This document shows positions 1 through 5,849 of a DNA stretch of 10,173 nucleotides, piece after piece. Position 1 is the first letter of the stretch; each line of letters begins with the position of its first letter. The notes below the pieces were generated by a model, which was not told the DNA's origin, did not search any database, and saw nothing but the letters and a program-made list of their open reading frames with translations. Both the position numbers and the translations under genes were made by a program. The DNA is from an uncultured Rikenellaceae bacterium (GTDB taxonomy: Bacteria; Bacteroidota; Bacteroidia; Bacteroidales; Rikenellaceae), in NCBI GenBank assembly GCA_947074135.1, contig CAMTOL010000067.1, positions 1-10,173 of the forward strand. Direction: 5' to 3'.

Positions 1-320
1 CTTTTGATACGAAGAAAAGAGAGTCATTGAATAACTTCTTTATTCGTCGTAATAATAACTTAGGTTGTATTACTAAGGCTAATAATGAGATTATTTGGTA
101 TAATAGTAAACTTAAGCAACTCCTTGTTGTTGTTAAACAAAGAGTTGAATGTGAGATAGATATATTAGACGAATTTAACGTTTCGGTTTTCAAAGCGAGA
201 TTGCCCAAAAGTAATAGACAGCATAATATTATATTGGGTGATGTTCTCCATAAAGGTCAATATATTGTTGAACTGACTATTAAAGATAAGATAATCAGGC
301 AACAAATTACTATTGATTAA
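1..320 (+). CDS. 3' end of a larger protein, possible T9SS C-terminal sorting domain
   Basis: The frame is open from the first bases of the window (codons from position 3) to TAA at 318-320, so this is probably the C-terminus of a gene beginning upstream. A TTG at 27 could act as a start but has no ribosome binding site and is not needed. About the last 75 residues alternate short beta strands in the order seen in type IX secretion type A sorting domains: a hydrophobic strand (QLLVVV), a strand with an Asp turn (EIDILDEFNVSVF), then an I-L-x-x-V-L-x-K-G-Q-Y-I-V strand, and a basic C-terminal strand ending IRQQITID. The 'L..G.YIV.L' pattern is the strongest hint. In known cargo this domain directs export across the outer membrane and is then cleaved. 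No catalytic region is visible, so the protein's function is unknown. A small hypothetical protein starting at TTG 27 is the alternative. Confidence 0.55.
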   Translation, partial: FDTKKRESLNNFFIRRNNNLGCITKANNEIIWYNSKLKQLLVVVKQRVECEIDILDEFNVSVFKARLPKSNRQHNIILGDVLHKGQYIVELTIKDKIIRQQITID

Positions 321-401
321 CTTTCTCTTTTTTCGAAGACTAAAATCAAGTATAATTAGTTGTGTAGGTAGAGTCACTGGTATTTTATAAAATCTATGAC
401 A

Positions 402-1136
402 CTAAAAACGGAAGTAGAAGTCGTTAGTTAACTCTCTGTACGCTTGAGAGTAACGTTCGGTAGAATCTAAAATTGTGAGTTGTTCGTTTATGACATTATT
501 ACAGCGTGCAGTTGAGAACTCGGCTGCCATTCGCTTTGCCCCTCTTCCCTCTTTACCATATATCTCTAGTATCTTAGAGCAATATAGCCCTTTTGCTGCT
601 GCTTTAGCTATAAAGATAGCTGCGTCTGCATAGGGAAAAATGGCAGCAAACCTTCCTCCGTTAGGATTTATTACTAGCAATACTCCCTCTATTAGTTCGT
701 CAGTTGGTAGTAGTTCAGTATGTCTGGCTGCTGTGCGTTGAGCATCGACCGATTTGTAGGTTCCGTTAAAATAGGGTGGGTTGCTTACTATTAAATCGTA
801 ACTCTTTCCCTCTGTCTTACATCTCTTGGCAAATGTCTGAAAATCATCTTGATATAGCCTTAATCGTTTGCAGAATGGGCTGTTTTCAAAGTTGTGTTTA
901 GCCTCAATTGCCGCTCCTTGCTCAATCTCGACAGCATCAACAATGGCATCTTTGTTGCGTTGGGCTACCATTAGTGCAATAAGTCCTGTGCCGCTACCTA
1001 CATCTAGAATTGAGGGCGAATGCTCGAACGTAACATCTGCCCAAGCACCAAGAATCACCCCATCAGTGCCAACTTTCATAGCACTATGTGATTGTCTTAC
1101 TGTAAACTCTTTAAAACGAAAACTGTCGTTAGGCAT
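402..1136 (-). CDS. trmN6: tRNA1(Val) (adenine(37)-N6)-methyltransferase
   Basis: This is a 244-residue class I SAM-dependent methyltransferase of the TrmN6/YfiC family, which in E. coli methylates N6 of A37 beside the anticodon of tRNA1(Val). Length matches the family (about 240-250). The N-terminus holds the family signature FRFKEFTVRQ followed by the K-V-G-T-D-G stretch (residues 6-26). SAM-binding motif I is LDVGSGTGL (44-52), an acidic ribose-binding residue lies in AVEIE (68-72), and the N6-adenine catalytic motif NPPY is at 119-122. RTAARHTE (134-141) follows, as in family members. The start is ATG with no clear Shine-Dalgarno. It lies 53 bp downstream of murA on the same strand and is probably the last gene of that run. 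The related TrmN6-like methyltransferases with other adenine targets are the main alternative. Confidence 0.9.
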   Translation of the reverse strand: MPNDSFRFKEFTVRQSHSAMKVGTDGVILGAWADVTFEHSPSILDVGSGTGLIALMVAQRNKDAIVDAVEIEQGAAIEAKHNFENSPFCKRLRLYQDDFQTFAKRCKTEGKSYDLIVSNPPYFNGTYKSVDAQRTAARHTELLPTDELIEGVLLVINPNGGRFAAIFPYADAAIFIAKAAAKGLYCSKILEIYGKEGRGAKRMAAEFSTARCNNVINEQLTILDSTERYSQAYRELTNDFYFRF

Positions 1137-1145
1137 ATACCTGAA

Positions 1146-1162
1146 ATAAGAATTAAGAATTA
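1146..1162. repeat. Short 7-bp tandem repeat in the murA-trmN6 spacer
   Basis: TAAGAAT occurs twice in tandem (1147-1160) and is followed by TAAAA. The core TTAAGAATTA (1153-1162) recurs in two other spacers of this window. It sits just upstream of the trmN6 start and could be leader sequence or a member of a dispersed AT-rich intergenic repeat family. No function is assigned. Confidence 0.4.
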
Positions 1163-1189
1163 AAACAAACCCTCATTGTCAACTGCAAT

Positions 1190-2500
1190 TTAAGGAATGC
1201 GAACTATCTTTGCTCCGATTGCATTTAATCGGGTGTCAATATCTTGATAACCTCTGTCAATTTGCTCAACGTTTTGAATAACACTTGTTCCTTTTGCACT
1301 CATTGCCGCAATTAGAAGTGCTACACCAGCTCGAATATCTGGCGAAGTCATACGTGTAGCACGTAGTTGAAGCTGATGATTATGACCAATGACGGTAGCT
1401 CGGTGAGGGTCGCATAGAATAATCTGAGCGCCCATATCAATTAGTTTGTCAACAAAAAATAGACGACTTTCGAACATTTTTTGATGAATCAAAACCGAAC
1501 CTTTAGCTTGAGTGGCAACAACCAAAAAGACGCTAAGCAGGTCGGGAGTTAGTCCAGGCCAAGGTGCGTCGGAAATAGTCATTATCGATCCATCTATAAA
1601 ACTCTCAATCTCGTAGTGCTCTTGTGCAGGTACAAAAATATCATCGCCACGCTGCTCCATCTTAATACCTAGACGTGAGAACTGTGCTGGAATAATACCC
1701 AACTCTTTGTAGGCAACGTTTTTAATCAAAATCTCTGACTTTGTCATCGCTGCCATACCGATAAAGCTACCAACCTCTATCATATCGGGTAGCATAGTGT
1801 GGGTTGTGCCGCTAAGGTATTCAACGCCCTCTATTGTGAGTAGATTTGAGGCAATGCCGCTAATCTTAGCCCCCATTCTTACCAACATTCTGCACAACTG
1901 TTGCAAATATGGTTCACAAGCAGCGTTATAAATTGTTGTAGTGCCCTTTGCCATCACCGCAGCCATAACTATATTGGCAGTTCCAGTTACCGATGCTTCG
2001 TCAAGGAGCATATAATCTCCTTTAAGACCTTTTGGGGCTGAAACAGTGTAGAATTTATCATCAGTGTCAAAATTAAACTCTGCGCCAAGCTTCTGAAAAC
2101 CAATGAAGTGAGTATCTAGTCGGCGTCGTCCTATCTTGTCGCCACCGGGTTTGGGCATATATGCACGACCAAAACGAGCAAGCAGTGGACCGATAATCAT
2201 TACCGAACCTCGAAGACGTGATGCACTATGCCTAAACTCTGAACTCTGCATATAGTCTAAGTCTATATTGGTAGCTTTAAATGTGTAGCTGCCTTTGGCA
2301 AGTTTATTAACCTCGACTCCTAGTTTCTCAAGCAGTTCGATAAGTTGCATTACATCAACTATCTCAGGAATATTGTGAATTATAATCTCTTCGGGCGATA
2401 GGAGTACGGTACACAGAATTTGAAGTGCTTCGTTTTTAGCACCTTGCGCCGTTATTTCCCCTTTCATCGGGCTGCCGCCTGTTACTTCGAAAATAGCCAT
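1190..2500 (-). CDS. murA: UDP-N-acetylglucosamine 1-carboxyvinyltransferase MurA
   Basis: MurA transfers enolpyruvate from PEP to UDP-GlcNAc, the first committed step of peptidoglycan synthesis in the cytoplasm. The 436-residue length fits the EPSP-synthase-like two-domain family. Landmarks aligned by eye to E. coli MurA are K22-N23 in QGAKNEAL (E. coli K22/N23), the active-site loop PGGDKIGRRRLDTH (118-131), D320 in APWPGLTPD (E. coli D305) and R390 in TSPDIRAG (E. coli R397). In the loop, the Cys115 attacked by fosfomycin is replaced by Asp121 (GAC codon, 2138-2140). Asp here is known to keep activity and give intrinsic fosfomycin resistance, for example in mycobacteria and Chlamydia. The ATG start has an AG-rich AAGAAGAGAT just upstream. 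It follows the DUF4290 gene after 98 bp, an arrangement I know from Bacteroidetes. Confidence 0.96.
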   Translation of the reverse strand: MAIFEVTGGSPMKGEITAQGAKNEALQILCTVLLSPEEIIIHNIPEIVDVMQLIELLEKLGVEVNKLAKGSYTFKATNIDLDYMQSSEFRHSASRLRGSVMIIGPLLARFGRAYMPKPGGDKIGRRRLDTHFIGFQKLGAEFNFDTDDKFYTVSAPKGLKGDYMLLDEASVTGTANIVMAAVMAKGTTTIYNAACEPYLQQLCRMLVRMGAKISGIASNLLTIEGVEYLSGTTHTMLPDMIEVGSFIGMAAMTKSEILIKNVAYKELGIIPAQFSRLGIKMEQRGDDIFVPAQEHYEIESFIDGSIMTISDAPWPGLTPDLLSVFLVVATQAKGSVLIHQKMFESRLFFVDKLIDMGAQIILCDPHRATVIGHNHQLQLRATRMTSPDIRAGVALLIAAMSAKGTSVIQNVEQIDRGYQDIDTRLNAIGAKIVRIP

Positions 2501-2513
2501 ATCTCTTCTTTAA

Positions 2514-2542
2514 TTAAGAATTAGGAGTTAAGAATTAGGAGT
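2514..2542. repeat. Two tandem copies of a 14-bp unit in the DUF4290-murA spacer
   Basis: The unit TTAAGAATTAGGAG is present as two exact adjacent copies (2514-2527, 2528-2541). It resembles the degenerate 'aattaagaattaggag' repeats I know from AT-rich spacers of Bacteroidetes genomes. It lies between two genes of one apparent transcription unit, directly before the murA ribosome-binding region, so any effect would be on the murA leader. No hairpin with a U-run is formed. Confidence 0.6.
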
Positions 2543-2598
2543 GGTCAATGATAAATTGTTAGTTATCTTTAAAGTTGCCTCTTTTTAGAGCAGTCTAA

Positions 2599-3261
2599 TT
2601 ATGCATTGTGATTTCTTGATTTTCTGCCGTTTGAGGAGTTTTGTTTCGTTCTTTGTGGTGTGCGAGATTGCTGCTGTTGCTGTTGTTGTCTAGCTCTCGC
2701 TCTGGCTCTGAATGTAGTGATTTGTGTGCCGCCGAAAACCGATGAATCAAGCTCTATTTTACCATTGCTCATATCGAAAAGGTCAGCAATCACAATATCG
2801 TTCGATGGAAATTCGTGGTTGTAGTCATAGGATTTTTGGCGCATAAATTTTGCCAACGAAGCTGCAAAAGCAGCTCTATGCTCATCGTTCTCGATTGTTG
2901 CAATTTGTCGTGCCATACGTGGAACTAGCGCTCCGTACTGTTTTCTAACAATGCCTTGTTGAGAGTATGGAACGTGTTTCGGTATTGGTGCAAATTGGGC
3001 TGCGTCGGGTTTGGTAAACTCGCAATCAATGTCTAGTTCAAAACCAGATATCATAAATAGGTGGTCGTATAACATATTGCGGAACTCTGGAGTATCTCGG
3101 CGAGTGTGAGGATAGACATTTGCCATAGTAGCCACAACAATTTGTGCTTGGCGATTGCGCTCCTCTTTATCCTCAATTGTGAGGAGGTGCTTAACCATTT
3201 TTTGTACATTGCGTCCATACTCTGGCAGAAGCAATGGAACATTAACGGAGAGTGATTTCAT
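2599..3261 (-). CDS. DUF4290 domain-containing protein of unknown function
   Basis: The LPEYGRNVQKMV block near the N-terminus, the TIEDKEERNRQAQ helix and the central YDHLFMISGFELDID segment are hallmarks of DUF4290, a Bacteroidetes-restricted family of unknown function that I know as a frequent neighbour of murA. There is no signal peptide or membrane segment, so it is probably cytoplasmic. I chose ATG 3261 (220 residues) because it places the LPEYGRN block about 11 residues from the start, as in relatives as I remember them. A GTG at 3300 would add 13 residues. The conserved domain covers about residues 8-180. After it comes a low-complexity basic tail: alternating Arg-Ala, seven Gln, then Arg/Lys/Asn/Ser-rich sequence to the end, which may bind nucleic acid or be disordered. 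It is probably the first gene of the murA-trmN6 run. Confidence 0.88.
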   Translation of the reverse strand: MKSLSVNVPLLLPEYGRNVQKMVKHLLTIEDKEERNRQAQIVVATMANVYPHTRRDTPEFRNMLYDHLFMISGFELDIDCEFTKPDAAQFAPIPKHVPYSQQGIVRKQYGALVPRMARQIATIENDEHRAAFAASLAKFMRQKSYDYNHEFPSNDIVIADLFDMSNGKIELDSSVFGGTQITTFRARARARQQQQQQQSRTPQRTKQNSSNGRKSRNHNA

Positions 3262-3378
3262 AGATAACAGGTTAGTTTCTTTTTTGTGCCGATTGCTCAC
3301 TAGAGTCTTCAGTTTGAAGTGTTAGCACTCGACTTGTGTCAAATTTTTTTATAAAAACAAAAGACACTATCTTTACAA

Positions 3379-3410
3379 CAAATATACTACTATTTTTTGT
3401 AATAAAAAAA
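3379..3410 (-). promoter_or_regulatory. Possible Bacteroidetes-type promoter for the DUF4290-murA-trmN6 run
   Basis: On the minus strand TATATTTG (3386-3379) fits the Bacteroidetes -7 consensus TAnnTTTG. A TTTT replaces the usual TTTG -33 element about 19 bases upstream. The start point would lie near 3372, about 110 bases before ATG 3261. In such AT-rich DNA a chance match is quite possible. Confidence 0.3.
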
Positions 3411-3510
3411 ATTTGCAACTTTTGTATATTTTTTGCTAGTAAGACTTGAATAATAAAATGTCTTGAATGCATCAAAAATTGTGCAAAGTTGTGTAAATAT
3501 ATAGAATAAT

Positions 3511-4680
3511 ATGACTAAAATTTTAATTGTTGATGACGAACGAAGTATTCGTAACTCGCTTGCTGAACTTCTTGAGATGGAAGGTTACAGTGTAATAAAA
3601 GCTGAAGATGGAGAACAAGCGCTTGAGTTAATTGCTAATGAGGAGATATCGCTTATTATTAGTGATATTAAGATGCCTAAAATGGACGGCGACCAGTTCC
3701 TCAATATAGTCACTAATTCCTATCCCGAAATTCCTATGATTATGATTTCTGGTCACGGTTCTATTGAGTCGGCAGTTGATTGTATTCACAAAGGTGCTGC
3801 CGATTTTGTGGAGAAACCAATCGATATGAATAGGATGTTGGTGTCTGTCAAGAACGCACTTGATAAGGGAATGTTAATAGTTGAAAATAAAAAACTTAGA
3901 CGTAAGATACACAAATCAAGGGGGGGTGAAATAATTGGATCTTCGGAGGCAGTAAAGAGTGTGCTGAAAGTTATTGAGAAGGTTGCTCCTACCGATGCTA
4001 GAGTACTTATTACTGGTAGTAACGGAACAGGAAAAGAGTTGGCTGCCCGACATATCCACCTTAGTAGTCATAGAGTAGATAAACCATTTATCGAGGTTAA
4101 TTGCGCAGCAATACCTAGTGAGTTAATTGAAAGTGAACTGTTTGGACACGAGAAAGGCTCGTTCACAAGCGCAATTAAACAGCGTAAAGGAAAATTCGAG
4201 CAAGCCGAAAAGGGAACGATTTTTCTGGACGAGATTGGAGATATGAGTCTTGCTGCTCAAGCTAAGGTTCTCAGAGCGTTGCAGGAGAATAAGATTTCGA
4301 GAGTTGGTAGTGATGCCGATATATTGGTTGATGTTCGAGTTATTGCGGCGACTAACAAAAACTTGATTAATGAGATTAAAGCTGGACGTTTCAGAGAAGA
4401 TCTTTTCCATCGTTTGAGCGTTATTGAAATCAATATACCATCGCTTAGCGAGAGAATAGAGGATATTGATGAGTTGGTTTATCATTTCTTGGAACAATAT
4501 AGCTCCGAAATGGGTAATCCAGGAATGAAGATTGAGTCTGAGGCTTTGGGACTGCTCAAAAAGCTGCCTTGGACTGGTAATGTTAGAGAGTTGCGCAATA
4601 TTGTTGAACGATTGGTGATATTAAGTGAGAGTCCAAAGATTGTGACAGTTGAGGATGTGCGCCAAAATATCAGAGTCTGA
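3511..4680 (+). CDS. NtrC-family sigma-54 activator (receiver + AAA+, no HTH)
   Basis: This 389-residue response regulator is built to activate sigma-54 RNA polymerase. Receiver domain, residues 3-120: acidic pair D8-D9, phospho-acceptor D52 (ISDIKMP), S80 and K102 (EKP), all intact. AAA+ domain, about 140-370: Walker A GSNGTGKE (169-176), the sigma-54-contacting loop as GSFTSA (216-221) instead of GAFTGA, Walker B IFLDE (237-241), sensor I region IAATN, R293/R301 in the arginine-finger region, and sensor II in GNVRELRN. The protein stops about 20 residues after the AAA+ lid, so the usual C-terminal Fis-type helix-turn-helix is absent. FlgR of Helicobacter and the chlamydial AtoC homologue lack it too. 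No histidine kinase is in the window. The ATG start has no strong Shine-Dalgarno. hydF follows on the same strand after 73 bp. A G7 run (3920-3926) lies at the domain junction. Confidence 0.9.
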   Translation: MTKILIVDDERSIRNSLAELLEMEGYSVIKAEDGEQALELIANEEISLIISDIKMPKMDGDQFLNIVTNSYPEIPMIMISGHGSIESAVDCIHKGAADFVEKPIDMNRMLVSVKNALDKGMLIVENKKLRRKIHKSRGGEIIGSSEAVKSVLKVIEKVAPTDARVLITGSNGTGKELAARHIHLSSHRVDKPFIEVNCAAIPSELIESELFGHEKGSFTSAIKQRKGKFEQAEKGTIFLDEIGDMSLAAQAKVLRALQENKISRVGSDADILVDVRVIAATNKNLINEIKAGRFREDLFHRLSVIEINIPSLSERIEDIDELVYHFLEQYSSEMGNPGMKIESEALGLLKKLPWTGNVRELRNIVERLVILSESPKIVTVEDVRQNIRV

Positions 4681-4753
4681 CCTATTTCTGGGTTAACCTG
4701 TTGTTTGGGTTAAGAATTATTTCGTGCAACGTGTTATCTCATAATCTTTAAAT

Positions 4754-5806
4754 GTGTGTAGTGTGAAAGCAAAAATTGCAATTGTAGGACGTGTAAATGC
4801 TGGTAAAAGTACACTCCTTAATGCCCTTACGGGTCAAGACGTGGCAATAGTTTCGCCCCAAAGAGGAACTACAACTGACCCTGTGCGTAGGGCTTACGAA
4901 CTGCTCGATTACGGAGCTGTGACTTTTATTGATACGGCTGGAATCGACGATAATAGTGAACTGGGTAAGCAGAGAATGCAAAAAACGGCTCGTGCAGTCG
5001 AAGAGTCGGATTTGGTGCTTTTTGTGGCGTCGAAGAGTGGTCTTGATAGCTTTGAAAACAATTATATAAATGCTTTGGAGCAACCCTTTATTGTTGTTTA
5101 TGCTCCTTACGATGTTGAACAACTGTTGACTCAAATTAGGGAAACTCTTATGAGTGAGGTGTTGATGCCGCCACCTTTCTATGGCGAGAAGTTAGCTAGT
5201 GGCGATACTGTGCTTTTGGTTTGCCCTATTGATAGTGAGGCTCCTGCAGGTAGGCTAATCTTGCCGCAGGTTCAGGCTATTCGTGCTGCTCTCGATATTC
5301 ACGCGACTGCCGTAGTGGTGCAGGTAGATGAGGTTGAGGCTGCCATTGAACGTTGTAAACCAAGGCTGGTGGTGACCGATTCTCAAGCCTTTGCCGAGGT
5401 TAAGCCATTAGTTTCAACTGGAGTCGCTCTTACATCATTTAGCATATTGTTGGCGCACCAGAAAGCTTTGCCTAATGTTTATGAGCAGGGGTTGAAGGCT
5501 GTTGATAGCCTTAAACGTGGCGATAGGGTGCTCATAATCGAGCACTGTTCGCACGGGGTTAGCTGCGAGGATATAGGACGAGTTAAGATACCTAATCTAC
5601 TTTCAGCGAGGTTGGGTTTTGAGGTTAGTTTTGATATTATTGCGGGTCGTGATCCACTACCAGCCGATTTGACAGCATACTCTTTTGCTGTTCAGTGCGG
5701 AGGCTGTATGGTAGAGCGCACGCCAATAGTTCGTCGCATAGTAAAGTGCCAACGAGCAGGATTGCCTATCACAAACTACGGTATGCTTCTCAAACAACTT
5801 CTTTAA
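4754..5806 (+). CDS. hydF: [FeFe]-hydrogenase H-cluster maturation GTPase HydF
   Basis: HydF is the scaffold on which the 2Fe subcluster of [FeFe]-hydrogenase is assembled with HydE and HydG before delivery to HydA. The 350-residue protein has an N-terminal GTPase domain with G1 GRVNAGKS (12-19), G2 GTTTDP (38-43) and G3 DTAG (60-63). The middle domain carries the family block VCPIDSEAPAGRLILPQVQ (156-173) and the C-terminal domain has the [4Fe-4S] ligands C265-x-H267 and C315-x-x-C318, then ITNYG. At about 50 residues shorter than typical HydF, it lacks a recognisable G4 (NKxD; VVYAPYD is there instead) and the G5 region. The start is uncertain: only GTG codons (4754 or 4763) are available, because TAA lies in frame at 4742. 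hydE, hydG and hydA are not in the window. Confidence 0.93.
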   Translation: MCSVKAKIAIVGRVNAGKSTLLNALTGQDVAIVSPQRGTTTDPVRRAYELLDYGAVTFIDTAGIDDNSELGKQRMQKTARAVEESDLVLFVASKSGLDSFENNYINALEQPFIVVYAPYDVEQLLTQIRETLMSEVLMPPPFYGEKLASGDTVLLVCPIDSEAPAGRLILPQVQAIRAALDIHATAVVVQVDEVEAAIERCKPRLVVTDSQAFAEVKPLVSTGVALTSFSILLAHQKALPNVYEQGLKAVDSLKRGDRVLIIEHCSHGVSCEDIGRVKIPNLLSARLGFEVSFDIIAGRDPLPADLTAYSFAVQCGGCMVERTPIVRRIVKCQRAGLPITNYGMLLKQLL

Positions 5807-5849
5807 TTTATAATTAGTCGCTAGTAACCATTATATGGTAAACCAAAAA

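Noticed and set aside
374..400. AT-rich palindrome ATTTTATAAAAT (382-393) with GTCA/TGAC flanks between convergent genes, considered as a terminator
   Set aside because: The outer stem is interrupted by mismatches, the core is weak A-T pairing, and no T-run follows on either strand.
2577..2593. Small hairpin TGCTCT-AAAA-AGAGGCA (minus strand) between the DUF4290 gene and murA
   Set aside because: Six pairs with a bulge and no U-run afterwards; it does not qualify as a terminator, and a riboswitch fold is not recognisable.
3322..3330. TTAGCACTC, identical to the left half of a CIRCE (HrcA) operator
   Set aside because: The second half GAGTGCTAA is absent nine bases away, and no chaperone gene is adjacent, so this is most likely chance.
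3427..3510. Sigma-54 (-24/-12) promoter upstream of the regulator, for autoregulation
   Set aside because: No TGGCAC-N5-TTGC-like pair is present; GTGCAAAGTTGTG is not a match.
4123..4497. Long antisense open frame inside the regulator gene, and similar frames opposite hydF and the ATP-grasp gene
   Set aside because: They lie wholly within well-supported genes on the other strand and show no domain motifs.
5827..5839. ACCAT-TAT-ATGGT palindrome in the hydF / ATP-grasp convergent spacer
   Set aside because: A five-base stem with a three-base loop and no T-run is too weak for a terminator call.
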